From NCBI GenBank assembly GCA_028571685.1, contig CM053140.1, positions 20,503,501-20,567,500 on the forward strand: a stretch of 64,000 bases of DNA, written 5' to 3'. The position numbers and the translations under genes are program-made. The DNA comes from Heterohyrax brucei (Eukaryota; Chordata; Mammalia; Hyracoidea; Procaviidae). Shown in pieces: positions 33,241-46,020 of this stretch (position 1 is its first letter; the number at the start of each line of letters is the position of its first letter). The notes beneath the pieces were generated by a model. It worked only from the letters and a program-made list of their open reading frames with translations. It was not told where the DNA came from and made no database searches.

Positions 33241-35694
33241 TGTCGTCATAAAGGTAGGATGTATAACACATAAAAAAATCACATGAGATGACAAAATACT
33301 GGACAGTCATACAGTACTGGGAATCATGGCCTAGCCAAGTTGACACACATTTTAGGAGGACATAATTCAGTCTATCACAGTTATGAATTAAATTTAGAGA
33401 GTGTTATTAGATAAAATAATAAAAGGAAGGATGGTGCTGTAAGGGTGACACTGCTATAAAGATGATGTGAGAGAGAGAACATTTAAACTGGTAACAAGGA
33501 TTGAAAGAATAGGAGTCAGCTTGGATGGGAAGTAGAGAACCAGGGTGGAAAGACATGAGAACAAAGGAGGAAAAGGACTCCATAGAAAAAACTTAATGAT
33601 TGATCAATTGTTGATCAATTTATTATAAGGTTGAAAAACAAGGTGTTCGGGAATTCTCCCAGATTTCTCAAAAGCTTACGGACTGGTGGTGTCATGGTTT
33701 GAGAAATAAGGTAGAGGAAAACAACTCAAGGACAGAAAGATGTTCATTGCAAAAGCAACAGGAAAAATACTGACCATGTATTGCAATGTATAAAATTTAA
33801 AGGACAGTAGAAGTGTTTTAACTGCACATTATTAAAAAATGAATGAACCTTGATGAATTCCTTGACAAAACTTGAAAAATACGTCCTTCTTGAAAATTCA
33901 CCATGTTAATGTCCAGTGATGATGTGTATGTGTTGCTAAAGTTACATGGATGAACCTACTTCTTCAGCCTTGGACCCCTGACTCCCTGGATGGAATCAGG
34001 TTCAAGTTTTCCACTGTGGCCAGTCCTGATTGCTTCACATGCTCTGGGATAAGTAAATTGCTCCATATGTGATCTTGTTTCCAGAAAGATCCCATGGAGT
34101 TGCATGAAGAATGAGGTGTGTGCTCTGTAGACTGGAGCCTGTTCTACCTTCAGTGCAGATGCCCTCAGTGGGGAGCGCTGTCCTGAGCCTGGGAGGAAGC
34201 CAAAAACCTGTCACTCCCTCCTTCCTCAACACTGTTTCCTTCCCACCCTTCTTCCACTTCAGGTCTCAAGTGTGGTGCGGGAATAACTAGTCCAGTCTAG
34301 GCATCTGGAAACCTATGGCAACTATCTTGCACATCCATGAATCAAAATAAGGATTTCCACTCCCTTGACTAATGTGTGGACCAGACATTATTCATCTGCT
34401 TCCAGACTACCCAGTGCTCTGCTTCAACTCCCATCCTTCTTATTGAAGTGCCTTCTTGGGCTTAGAGATGATATTCTTTTAGTCTTCCAGAAGCTGGAGC
34501 AAGGAAATGGTGAGTTCTCTGGAGAACTGGGTTATTCTTAATGTAAGTGGGTGAAGCTTGATATGAATTGTTGGTGGACCAGCTGTGTGCCTCATGACTG
34601 GTTGCTCAGTGTAGAAAAAAAGTGGCAGAGGAGGCCAAGGGACTGAGCTGTAGAAGGTACTGGCATTCTAAGGACCTGCTTCACTGTCACTGGGTCCTTC
34701 TGTATATAGTGTTTCAAGATTTAGATGCCTGGGATCACCTCCTTATGTCACTGTGAGAGCTGGCTTCATGGGATGTTAGTATCCCCACCTTGGGCCTTGG
34801 CACTCTATATCGAATGCCAGAGTCTCCTGACCAGAACCTGAAGAGAGAACAGCTCTGGCTGTGGAGGCTGAGACCCGGCCCTGCAGAGCTATCTTTGTCC
34901 TAGTTCTCTTAGCAGTTTTCTTGATGTCCCACAGGCAGTGGACCATGTTCTGTGCAGTTCTGAAACTACGGTTCCACTTCTCACACTGTGTTGTGTTATG
35001 GGTTAGAAAAGGGGGAACAGAGTTTGTGGGTAAAGTCCCTGCTTTAGGGGCCCCAGTGGTGTTGGTGCTCTCCTAACATCATCAAAGGTATGAAGCAGGG
35101 AACAGCAAGTCCACCTGGATCCTATGTGGGGTCTCCTGACCCATTTTTTCCCATCAATGAGGAATGCTTTTGCCTTGAGGATTTCAGGTGTATGGAAAGC
35201 ATGAATTCCCAATCTAGGTCCTTGGCCTCCCACCTATGCCTAGAGCTGATATTTAATCCCTGTCATTTTCTAGTGTTCTTCATAGTCTTGAATTTGAAGC
35301 TAAAAGTGTTTTCTTTTGCTAGAGAACTCCAACATGTAAGGTGTATGTATTTTAGTTCTTGGATTTACAGTTTCCACTGGGAAAAATTTGTACATCATTT
35401 AGTGTGTTTCCACTGAGAATTTTTTAATTTAGTGGATATAAACTTCTCGAATACAGAAGAGCCTATTTTAACTGATATGAAAGTAATTCTAAAACTTACT
35501 TAAATCTTGAGAAGTTTCTTAAAGACTCCTGTTAACTTAACGCATCATTCCAGAACCTCTAATGTGTTATGTATTTTAGCCACTTTAGAAACTTCTCCTG
35601 GCTGAGATCAAGTAGATATATAGACTCTGGTATCCTTGGTTACTGTATTTAGAAAAACAGCTCTTAATTTATACTTTTGTGATTTGAAAAAGTG
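33241..35694. other. No gene recognised
   Basis: A short LTR-like antisense scrap lies at 33290-33380 ('gccaagttgacacacatttta...cagtctatcac'). Elsewhere I see no coding signature. The open frames at 34035-34232, 34861-35076 and 35090-35416 have no recognisable domain and no supporting splice structure. Old, unassigned repeats are likely. Confidence 0.5.
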
Positions 35695-35707
35695 TATTAG
35701 ACTATTT

Positions 35708-35871
35708 GGAAACCCTAGTCGCCTGGTGGTTAAGTCCAGTGGCTGCTGACCATAAGGTCAGCAGTTCAGATCCACTAGGTGCTCCTTGGAAACTCCATGG
35801 GGCAGTTCTACTCTGTAGTGTCACTGTGAATGGGAATCAACTTGGACAGCAGTGGGTTTAGTTTGATTTGA
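35708..35871 (+). repeat. AfroSINE, sense, 13-bp target duplication
   Basis: Flanked by tattagactattt (35695-35707) and tattagaccattt (35872-35884). Full head, box B and tail. Confidence 0.92.
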
Positions 35872-36009
35872 TATTAGACCATTTAATAACAGCTGGGTCC
35901 TAAATGATTAAATAGTTTTGTTGTTACAACATAACATTTGATTTATGTCATGCTTAAAGGATATTATTGTTGTTAGGTGCCACTTGGGCCCACTCATGAT
36001 AAAGAGACA

Positions 36010-36260
36010 GGGCTAATGTGGACATAGTCCATTGGCACTTGGTGACCTAGCCCACAGAGGCCATAAATGAGAGAAGAGATTGGCTTGTCTGAAATGCAAG
36101 GAGTTTTGTGGACTCCTGAGCCTCTGAATGGTGCCCATTGACCTAACCAATGGGGACTGGGAAAGAAAGAGAGAAAAGTACTGATTAGTCGGAAGTGCAG
36201 GGAGGTGTGTGGACTCCTGAGCTTACAGCTGGTGCCCATTGATGCAGCCCACATGGACTA
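36010..36260. repeat. Imperfect tandem duplication of about 105-115 bp
   Basis: Two units share 'gtggactcctgagc' and 'ggtgcccattga' in the same order with similar spacing (about 36100-36145 and 36210-36245), plus 'gagagaagagattgg'/'gagagaaaagtactg'. No coding content is recognised. Confidence 0.55.
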
Positions 36261-36383
36261 GGGAAGAACTGACCAGAACCAGATGAATGACAAGAACGAT
36301 GTTCAGTACCATGCGCTGGTGTAAATTGCTGCAATTTTCTAGCTTCCTCTGGACTGGACTTTTCTTATGGATGCAAAAAAGAA

Positions 36384-36545
36384 ACCAAACTAAACCTGCT
36401 GCTCTCGAGTCAAGTCCAACTCATAGTGACCCTAGATGTCAGAGTAGAACTGCCCCATAGAGTTTTCAAGGAGTGCCTGGCAGATTTGAACTGCCAACTT
36501 TTTTGGTTAGCAGATGTAGCACTTAAAGCACCATGCCACCAGGCA
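36384..36545 (-). repeat. AfroSINE, antisense
   Basis: 'ctcgagtcaagtccaactcatagtgacc', 'actgccccatagagttttcaagg', 'ttggttagcagatg...caccatgccaccaggc'. Confidence 0.88.
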
Positions 36546-38880
36546 GATGTTCAAAATTCCAACCAGAACAAAAGATTTACTGGACCAAGAAACACACTTG
36601 TCTCCTCAGAATACTGGTTTGGTAGGGATGGGCAGTTTAGAAATTGGCTATTTAAAACAGGGAGAGATAAAGGCATGAAGTGGCTGGCTCACACACTTTT
36701 GTAGATGTGGTTAGACTCCAAATGAGGGGGACAAGGGAGGATCCCCACTGAATTGGTGGGGGTCTGAGTAAGAGAGGGTGGAGGAAAATGATAGCATAAT
36801 TCATTTGTGAATGTTGATTGTTAACAGAGTGAATTGTGTTTGTAAAAATTTACTATATAAGCAGTAGCTGAAAGAATGAACTAAGGGGAAGGCACTGCTA
36901 GACTGAAGGACAGTGGCTGAGCCTAAGGTCCCTTAAAGATTTTGCCATGCTGATAACTTCATGAGCCTCGGAGGCTCTCAGAGGAAGGGAATAATCTTCT
37001 GTCAGTTGAATTTTATCAGAGGCCAGATAGGGTGAAGCTGAAAACAACTTTTGGAGAACCTGGCCAGATCAGATGGACACCTGCAGCAGATCTGAATGGC
37101 TGGTACCTGAGTACCCTCACCTGAGAACTCTTTGCCCTGTTGAAGTAATAACTGTTAAGGGCTGTTTTGGAGCAGTAAAATGATTGGGAATAGGAAGTTA
37201 ATCATTCAAATGTGAAAGAGCTAATTACTAGAAGAACCAAAGGGTTACCTGCAGTGCAGTGAATTATTTAATACAGCTGTTCTAGCCGTAATCTTTGTAA
37301 CTCCCACCTAATGACTGGGTGGAGCTAGGCAAATGTGCTATTTGTGTCCCACTGAGGAGATTAATAAGCTTGCTAATAATGCAAAAAAGATGCATGGCAC
37401 CCTCGTGGGGGCAGTACCATGCAAATAAGATATATGGAACCCTAACAAGGGTATTAGTTTTTCCATCCTGCTAGTCTTAAAATAAGCTATTCCAGAGGCG
37501 AAAAGAAAGGAACTTCACATCACTAAGAAAGACGATATGGGAATAGAGTGCATCCTTGGTGCTCAGGTCCTTGCTTGGGGAACCTCCTAGACCTAGGAGA
37601 CAAAGAACTGTAACAGTGGAGGCAGTAGAGATAGTGAGACGCAGCAGCAGAGAAAAAGAAACAGTAGAACCCGGAGACCAGTTCCACTGGCTAGGGCTCA
37701 GGTAGTCATAGTTGTGCCTTCTAGGGCTAGCAAATGTGAGAGAATTTTGAAGTGGAGCCTCTAACGATCTGGTATGTAACTGTTTCCTAGACTTCATGAG
37801 AATTTAACAGGTAAACTGCCCTTTCATTCACTTAAAAAATTATTTTAATTTGTGGTAAGAATTACATATAACAGAACAGTTACCTGTTCAACAGTGTTTA
37901 CGTGTATAACTTGGTGACTGATTATTGTCATCATTTTGTGCAGTTATTACAACATGGGCATATTAACGTCTCAGTCAGCAAACACAAGGGCGTACTGTTC
38001 TTGTGTCTGCAGAGGTAGTGCTCTTTGTTACAACATTAGACTGTGTCTGAGGATGTATGGGTTTATGTATGTTGTGGGGAGCAGTCACTAATAATTAGTG
38101 AACAGTTGCATCATATCTGAAAATTTGAAACTTGTGGGGAGATTGAGACTCATGTTTCTTTTTAACTTTTATTACCTTTTACTTGTCTCTTTGAAAGGTA
38201 CAGAGAAAGTGACAGTACAAGTGAGTTTTTAAAAAAATACCTGGCGTGTAAAACCTCATAATTCTCCAAATGACTATTCTTTTTTCATCCATCGTCAGGT
38301 TGACTTGTCACCTCTTGATTTCCTAGAGTTGTTCAAGAATTATGATCAGCTCACAGCCTTGAGTTGCACGTTAGTTGTGCTGGCCCCTGGTCCTCCTATG
38401 ACTGAGAAGAACAAAAGGAAATACTGCCACTCTGCAGTGTTTCCCAGTTGTTAATTCCTCATTGTGCCTTTGTCCTTTGCTTTTTGTTTAATTGAGTATT
38501 CTGCTGGATCTTATGGAAGTGGATCTCATGTGAACTGTCTGTTCACAATGAAATGATAACCTGAAATTAGAGCTTTTCTAACTATTCTAGACTATGAAGA
38601 GAGAAGAATAAGTCTGAGTGGTGCCATCAAACTGTAGAAAGATTATTTCACTTTTTTTGAATTCTGTGAGATAGGACACAATTAGCAAGAAAGTGAATTT
38701 AGTTAGTGAAGGAAAGAGGATGATGGCTATACCCCAGAGTAAACCTTGCTAGAACATAGAACATAGTATCCATGTCAAAGTCCCTATGAATTCTCAGCTC
38801 CTCAGAACTGTCAGCTTCACCCTTTGTTCTTGTACGTGTTGCAGTACGTGGTACCTTGCTGATGCCTACTGTGTGGGATG
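36546..38880. other. Unassigned intergenic or intronic DNA
   Basis: No gene, RNA or clear repeat was recognised; the stretch is moderately AT-rich. If the zinc-finger gene starts upstream, this is part of its first intron. A weak old-L1-like piece may lie at about 37840-37960. Confidence 0.5.
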
Positions 38881-38886
38881 TTTTAG

Positions 38887-39042
<156 letters not shown>

Positions 39043-39214
39043 TGATTCTTCCAGGGAACAAAAATAATTTATTAATCAACTTTGCTCCAGTATTTGGGCT
39101 GAAGAATGGAAACAAATTGTTAAACAGGCATGACCCTCTGTCTCTTGAGTTCACATGTCCTGGCTTTTCTGTGAACATAAAGCTCAAGCTCTGTGTGAGT
39201 TCTCAGTTCTCTTG

Positions 39215-39784
39215 TGTTTTAGGCTGGGTTCTCTAGAGAAGAAAAACCAGTGAAGGATATAGAGAGAGTGACACAAAGATATATTTATAATAAGGAATTG
39301 GTTCATGCAGTTTTAGAGGCTGGAAAGTTGTAAATCTGTGGATTAGGCATCAGGTTTCCCCTAATTCACATAACTTTAGGGGCTGATGAACTCCAGATTG
39401 GTAGGTCAGATGGCAGGTTGTTGGCTCATGGGCTTCAGAGACTAATGAGTCCAAGATTGGCAGATAAGGTGGCAGGCTGCTGGCTCAAGTCCCAAGAACT
39501 GGAGGCCAGATGATGATGAGCTAGATGCAGGATCCAGAGGGAGCAAAAACAAACAAGCTTTGCCAGAAAGTCTGTATATTGGATACAGGCCATACCCTGC
39601 AAGCAAACATCCGTTCATCTACTTTGCTGCTAATGTCAGATTTGATTATGAAGGTGATTACAGTATATCAGATCTCATCACGGAAATGAATAACATCATT
39701 ACCTAACAGCCAAACTACACCATAGCTGGAAAAACACTGAGAATTATGGCCTAGCCAAATTGACACATAACCTTAGCCATCACA
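39215..39784 (-). repeat. ERVL (MLT2-like) LTR, antisense, in the gene's intron
   Basis: Plus strand begins 'tgttttaggctgggttctctagag' and ends 'gcctagccaaattgacacataa...gccatcaca', the complement of ERVL LTR ends. It lies in the intron between the KRAB-A and linker exons. No clear target duplication. Confidence 0.75.
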
Positions 39785-39963
39785 AAGTGTAAGGACTGGC
39801 TTTAGAGGGCACTGAGATTTGTATTTTGATGTTGTGGAAAATTTTACAATGTTTACTACAAATTTGATATGATTACTTTGCTGCACATAAACTCACATCT
39901 GTTCCATCTGAAGAGGAAAATATTGGCTCAGTGTCAAGGATATGTTATGTGTTGCGTGCTTTG

Positions 39964-40125
39964 AAACTCTGGTGGTGTAGCAGATAAGTGCTATAGCCGT
40001 TAACAAAAATCTTAGCAGTTTAAATCAACCGGGCTGTCCTTGGAAACTCTATGGGGCAGTTCTACTCAGTCCTACAGGGTCACTGTGAGTCAGAATTGAC
40101 TCAGTGGCAACAGCTTTGGTTTTGA
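39964..40125 (+). repeat. AfroSINE, sense, intronic
   Basis: 'aaactctggtggtgtagcag', 'ggaaactctatggggcagttctactc', 'gagtcagaattgactcagtggcaac'. Confidence 0.88.
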
Positions 40126-40920
40126 GCTGTCTTCCCTCATGATATGCATTTCTCCTTAAATACCATGTCATCTATATTTACTATTTTCATAAGAAGGACA
40201 GTGAAGATAGAAATTATACAAGGTCACTGTGTCAGGGAGCACCATGAAAGGAAGAATTTTTTGAACGTCAAGTCCTGCATTTAGCAGAGGCATAACAATG
40301 AGGGGCAGGGGACAGTGACTTGCTCTAGGGTGCAGGTCCAAGGGGGTGCTAGATGAAGCATGGAATGGGATTATAAAATGCCGCAAATATGACAGGCACC
40401 TGACTAAGGCAGCAGGACAAGAGGGGATAAGGTGTTGCTACTGATGCATTGTGACTGTTAATGTCCATTCATCTTGAAATTGGGAGGGAGATTGCATGGT
40501 GGTGCTCATTATCCCCGGCATACAGGAAATTACATTTGAATCCACCAGTTAGAAAAAGACTCTTTTGGGTTGAGGATACAACTTCGCAAATATCAGAGCT
40601 TATTATTTTTCTTATTATATTTTGATGTTAGCAATCCTCTCATATCTTTGGTCATGGTGACCCTTTTCCTTTTTTAATGTTATATTTATTGTGTCCAATA
40701 TCTTTCTACTTAGCTCTGTTAATTAGACCTGTGTATGTCACTGATGCTGTCCATCTTCATGGAACTATTTCTTAGTAAATTGCTTTTTAACTGTTGTCAG
40801 AGTGCAGAAACAATGAATTTGTCTGAGTCTTTCTTTGCTCACAACAGCCTTTTTTTAACCTAATAATTCTTTTTCTTTTTTTTTTCATGTTGTAAACCTC
40901 AACGTGAATTATTGGGCCAG

Positions 40921-41062
40921 TCTCTGAAAACCTTAACAATGGAAAAAAGTTACCCAGCAAACATGTAATAGTGCAATTTATGAAGACAAACACCTGGTTA
41001 AGAGACATCTCTGAATTGCATGTCAATAAAGATTTGCATAAAAACCAGAGGAGACATTTGAG
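40921..41062 (+). CDS. Linker exon between KRAB-A and finger exons (predicted)
   Basis: Predicted from the acceptor 'ttgggccag' (after a T/C-rich tract at about 40869-40887) and donor 'aggtaaat' at 41061-41068. The 142-nt exon is open in the frame set by the KRAB exon. Its end, NKDLHKNQRRHLR, resembles the short exon that follows KRAB-A in chromosome-19-type KRAB zinc-finger genes. Its final AG joins the first A of the finger exon to make the arginine codon before [10 protein letters not shown], so both junction phases agree. The upstream half is less certain; a shorter exon starting at 40972 (acceptor 'gtaatag') is also in frame. Confidence 0.6.
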
Positions 41063-41148
41063 GTAAATGTCATTCATACAAGAGGAAACAGTATCTCAGG
41101 ACAAAATTTTAAGGTGTCATGACTTTATATACTTACTATATATATACA

Positions 41149-41332
41149 TAAAATGCTTAGTAAAGTAGAATGTCAGCAGAAAAGGGGAAATAATGAGATC
41201 GAGTCACACAGTGGCTACAGCATTGAGCTCAAACACAGCGAGATTGTGAGAACGGCACAGGACCAGGCAGTGTTTCATTTTGTTGTACACAGGCTGCTGT
41301 GTGTCAGAACCAACTCAGCGGCACCTAACAGT
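41149..41332 (+). mobile_element. RTE 3' end fragment, sense, intronic
   Basis: 'aaaatgcttagtaaagtagaatgtcagcagaaaagg' through 'cagcggcacctaacag'. 5'-truncated. Confidence 0.82.
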
Positions 41333-41619
41333 ACATATAAATCTAGCTGTAAAGTTGTGTGGTCAGGGAATTTTCAAAATACTACATTCTCATAAATGTG
41401 AGTCACATATTGAATGTTTGAAACATTTTATTTGGATATAATTATCAGAAAGCCACATGTTTTAGAAAACCAGTGACAGTAAGTGTAGGATTTCTGCTAG
41501 CTGATTTATCCTATGAAACATGAGACAAGTTAGGGCAAAAACCGTGCAGGTTCACTATACTTGATAATTGTGAAATGGAAACAGGTTTATTTACAACAGT
41601 ATGTTGTCTATTTTAACAG

Positions 41620-42985
41620 ACATCATACAGTAGAAAACCTCTGTGAAAGTACTGAAGGCATTCATTGTGGGATAACCTTCAGCTGGATTCCAAATCTTCC
41701 TGTACTAAAAAGAAATTCTCCAGAAGTGAATCCTTTTGAATGCTGTGAGTGTGGAAAAGCCTTCATGGATCACTCGTCACATAACCATCATACTAGATCT
41801 CACACTGGATCCAGTAACTGTCAGTATGAGGAATGTGGAGAAACCTGCAGTTGTCCCTCTCACCTAACCACTCTTATGAACACTGTTACTGAAAAGAAAC
41901 CTCAAAAATATATGGTATGGGAGAAAGACTTTATATGTTTCTCAGCATTTAAGAATCCTGTGACAACACTCATTGGTGAGAAATACTACGTGTGTAACCA
42001 GTGTGGGGAGCATTTCTGTAGTTTCCCATCCTTTTGGACACATGTGAAAGGTCATAAACATGAATGCCAAGAATGTTGTGAAACCTATAGTTGGCCTTCA
42101 TCCCTCATTTTACATAAAAAAATTTGTAACAGAGATGTGCCTTATGAATGTAAGCAGTGTGGGAAAGCCTTTAGTCGTTCTTCCACCCTCACTAAACATA
42201 CAAGAATTCACAGTGGAGAGAAACCCTATGAATGCAAGGAATGTGGGAAAGCCTTTAGTTTTTCCTCAGCCTTAACTCAACATATAAGAACTCACAGTGG
42301 AGAGAAGCCTTATGAATGTAAGGAATGTGGAAAAGCATTTAGTTGTTCCTCAGCCCTCGCTCAACACATAAGAACTCACAGTGGAGAGAAACCCTATGAA
42401 TGTAAGGAATGTGGGAAAGCCTTTAGTTATTCCTCACGCCTCGTTGCACATATAAGAGTTCATAGTGGAGAGAAGCCTTATGAATGTAAGGAATGTGGAA
42501 AAGCATTTAGTCGGTCTTCACGCCTCACTGCACACCTAAGGCTTCACAGTGGAGAGAGGACTTATGAATGTAAAGACTGTGGGAAAGCTTTTAGTTGTTC
42601 CTCAGCTCTCACTCAACATACAAGAACTCACAGTGGGGAGAGGCCGTATGAATGTAATGAATGTGAAAAAGCTTTTAGTTCTTCCTCAGCCCTCATTAAA
42701 CATATAAGAACTCACAGTGGAGAGAGGCCCTATAAATGTCAGGAATGTGGGAAGGCCTTTCGTTGTACCTCATACCTCACTCAACATATAAGAATTCACA
42801 GTGGAGAGAGGCCTTATCAATGCAAGGAATGTAGGAAAGCCTTTAATTCTTCCTCATACCTCACTCGACATACAAGAATTCACAGTGGAGAGAGGCGTTA
42901 CGGATGCAAGGAATGTGGGAAAGCCTTTATTTGGTCCTCACAGCTCACTCGACATACAAGAATGCATAGTGGAGAGAGGCCTTAG
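41620..42985 (+). CDS. C2H2 zinc-finger exon of the KRAB gene
   Basis: The exon starts after acceptor 'ctattttaacag' (41619) with [10 protein letters not shown], a family signature. Finger homology then runs: one finger near 41735 with intact C2H2 ligands, two degenerate fingers, one intact C2H2 (about 41990), one C2HC finger (about 42063-42128), then ten canonical fingers at exact 84-nt spacing starting 42143, 42227, 42311, 42395, 42479, 42563, 42647, 42731, 42815 and 42899. All ten keep C-x2-C-x12-H-x3-H. Every linker reads HSGEKP, HSGERP, HSGERT or HSGERR rather than HTGEKP. Predicted DNA-contact residues (-1,2,3,6) run RSTK, FSAQ, CSAQ, YSRA, RSRA, CSAQ, SSAK, CSYQ, SSYR, WSQR. The stop at 42983-42985 replaces the tyrosine that would begin the next finger. 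Probable role: sequence-specific repressor. The orthologue is not identified; it resembles the family of human 19p13.2. Confidence 0.92.
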
Positions 42986-43240
42986 GAATGTAAGGAATGT
43001 GGGAAAGCCTTTGTTTGGCCCTCATAGCTCACTTGATCATAGACTTCATAGTGGAGAGAGGCTTTTTGAATGTAAGCAGTGTGGAAAAGCCTTTATTCAA
43101 GCAATATCCCTCACTCGACATACCTGAATTCACAGTGAATGGAGACCTTATGAATGTAAGGAATGTAGGAAAGCCTTTGTTCCTCACACCTCACTCAACC
43201 TGTGAGAACTCACAGTGGAGAGACTACTCTGTCAAAAGTG
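42986..43240 (+). pseudogene. Decayed fingers beyond the stop codon
   Basis: Three more finger modules follow at the same spacing, but with stops inside or between them (for example TAG in the first at about 43025 and TGA at about 43123). They sit in the 3' untranslated part of the gene and show that the array was once longer. Confidence 0.85.
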
Positions 43241-43541
43241 AGATGTTTCCTTTTTACTGCTATAATTTGAAACAGCAGATTCCCCAAAGTGTGGGATTAA
43301 AGAACAGAGTGCCTCAGTGAGTAAGAAAGCAGTACCAATTGAATGAAGGAGTCATTAGAGCTACTTTGCATGTTTAAGAGAAATGACAGTTTCAGTATAG
43401 CTGCAGGGTTGTCATCAGCAGTATTAGTTACTTTCTAAGCTAAATTTTACCTTTCTTAAACTCTGGCTATTACAAATAAGGCTGCAGAAAATAGCTTTGA
43501 GCAAATGTGGTTAAACATTTTATTGATGTTATTTTGCATAC

Positions 43542-43547
43542 AATAAA
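43542..43547 (+). terminator. Poly-A signal AATAAA of the zinc-finger gene
   Basis: AATAAA lies about 560 nt after the stop codon and is followed within 30-50 nt by a GT-rich stretch ('gctttgagtgttttgtgttg'). It is the first canonical signal downstream of the coding end. Confidence 0.65.
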
Positions 43548-43959
43548 ATACACTGAACTTGTATTTGCTTTGAGTGTTTTGTGTTGTTTCCATGTTTATC
43601 ACACTTCCTTGCTTCCTTTCCTATTATAAATTAATTATTTTATCCTTTATAATTAGTACTTTTCTCATAGGGCAATACTTTGAAACTGCAAATATTCTTT
43701 TTTTCTTTGTACTTTGGCTTATCTTTTTAGTACCCACTGGTAATTATTACCTATGATGATTATTACTCTAGTGTTTACCAAATGTTATTTTCTCTTCCAT
43801 TCATTTCTTCTATAGTTATTGTCATTCTTCAAGGATTAGCTTTCCCTTCTCTACCTTTTTCGTAATTTTTAAATTATTTATACCAGTATACATTAATCTG
43901 TATTACTTTTTCTCTCCTCTTGCTCAAACTGTCCCAGGTTTGCCTATTAGGTGCTGACT

Positions 43960-44313
43960 TAAATAGATTCAGGTAAAGAGAGTTTCCCTGGAGTGTGGCT
44001 GGCACTACCTTTTATCCTCTTATTCTACAAGAGATAAAAAGGAAGCAAGCAGAGAGTTGGGAACCTCATACCGTCAAGAAACCAGCACAGGGAGTAGAGT
44101 GCATCCTTCAGATTGAGGTTCCTGTGTCATGATGCTCCCTGACCAAAGACCAAGAACTTTCCTCTAGAGCCAACAAAGAGAAAGCCTTTCCCTTGCAGTA
44201 GACATCCTGAATTCAGATTTGTAGCCTACTGGTCTGTGTAAGAATAGACTTTTCTTTGCTAAACCATCCACTCAAAATATTTTTATTAGAGCAGTACCAG
44301 ATGACTAAAACAG
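43960..44313 (+). repeat. MaLR-type LTR, 5'-truncated
   Basis: 'gagtttccctggagtgtggct', 'agagataaaaagg', 'ctccctgaccaaag', 'taagaatagacttttctttgct', ending 'gatgactaaaaca'. Between the gene's poly-A site and here the DNA (43566-43959) is AT-rich with no gene recognised. Confidence 0.75.
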
Positions 44314-44806
44314 TTCTTGTATTTTTTTGACATGTCCCCACTGTAATTTGTACATTACTTTCTGCCAACGCTTAACACTCATCTTGTCTTTTCCGCCTGA
44401 TCTTTGGGATGAGACTTTTCTTCAAGAAACCTTGGTTCCTCTTATTAGAGAATGATATTTAAAAGCAAAGTTCTGGGGATTATGTATGCTTATTCCTACT
44501 TGGCCCTCAAACTGGAAAGAGCTAGGAAATACATGTGTGCAAGTATACAGGTATACATTGGAGATCTTGCAGGTTCAGTTCCAGACCACTACAATAAAGC
44601 AAACATTGCAATAAAGCAATTCATGGATTTTTGGTTGCCCTGTGCCTACAAAATTCATGTTTATACTGTACTGTAGTCTATTAGTGTGCAAAAGCATTGT
44701 CTTTAAAAAAAAATACATACCTTGCTCGGCCACCACCAGTGATAGCCACGATGGAGCTCACTAGGTTGAGTCTCACCAGCAACACAAGAATAAAAGGGGG
44801 TGCATC

Positions 44807-45918
44807 TTCTACACAATGATAAGGAATAACGATTCCAGGAAACATCTTCTAACCTGGTTTCAACTGGAAGACATTATGTTGAGTGAAAGTAGTCAGCGAC
44901 AAAAGGACAAATACTGTATGAGACCTCTACGATAAGATCTCAAAAACAGACTTGTGTATAGAAGAAAAGACTCTTTGACAGCTGCAAGGGAGGGGAGGGA
45001 GGGAGCGTGAGGAGGGGAGGGTTTAGTTTAGACAGTTACTAGAAATCTAGTTGGGAGAAAGCGGTGACAGCACACATTAGGAACAAGAACATTAAGTGGA
45101 CTTCAGCATAACTTGAGTACTCCTTCCATCTTAACTCAATACTGCAAGGATAGAGTAGCTGGGGCGGGGGGCAGGGGACCATGCTCTTAGGCAAATTCCA
45201 GGCCAATTGGCACAACTAGCGTTTTGCTAAGAGAGCTCTCTGCACCCCACATTGGTGAGTGGCGTCTGGGGTCTTAAAAGCTGCCAAGCTGCCATCCGAG
45301 GACACAGCAAATGGTCCAACTCAACAGGAACGGATGCTCACCGAGGACCAAAATGACATGTGGTAAAGACACCCGAGAAGACGGAGAGAACCACAAGAGT
45401 GGGCACCTACATCGACTTGGGACCGGAAGAACCGGATGGTGCCTGGCCACCACCAGTGATAGCCACGATGGAGCTCACAGAGAGGAGTCTCACTGGCAAC
45501 ACAAGAATAAAGAGGTGCATCATGAGATCTCCACTAAAAGACCTCAACTGATGGTCCAGCAGCTTTGGGGTTCCCCTGAGAGCATGGCCCCCGGCCCTGA
45601 TGCTGCCCTTTCCCATAAATTATAACAAAGGTCCACTCTTTGGACAGGAATGGATTGGACTTGGCAAGGCAGAGTGACCATATATTGGAAGCACTTTATG
45701 GTTCTATACATCTATAGGATATCATCTTGCTGACCTCTGGCTGGAGGAAGGGGAGTGGAAGGAGACTGTTGGGAGGATGAGACATGTATGGAGCAGAGAG
45801 GAATAGTGTGCTGTGTCACCAGACAGGGAGAGCAGTGGAAGCTGCATATAGGGGGGCATGTAAATTTATATGTGAATGTACATTTTCACTCAGTTATGTT
45901 AAATAAAAATTTTTTTAA
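44807..45918 (+). mobile_element. L1 3' end inserted within another L1
   Basis: Flanked by aaaagggggtgcatc at 44792-44806 and aaaagggggatgcatc at 45919-45934. It contains the end of ORF2-derived sequence ('atgttgagtgaaagtagtcagc') and a complete 3' UTR ending 'gttaaataaaaa'. Confidence 0.85.
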
Positions 45919-46020
45919 AAAAGGGGGATGCATCCTGAGATCTCCACTAAAAGACCTCAATTGATGGTCCTGCGGTTTCGGGGTTCCCCTGAGAGCATGG
46001 CCCCCGGCCCTGATGCTGCC

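Noticed and set aside
42060..42275. Alternative frames over the finger array (also 42801-43127)
   Set aside because: They are repetitive shadows of the zinc-finger coding frame.
45311..45625. 104-codon plus-strand frame
   Set aside because: It is L1 3' untranslated sequence; the same stretch recurs with shifts in other L1 copies.
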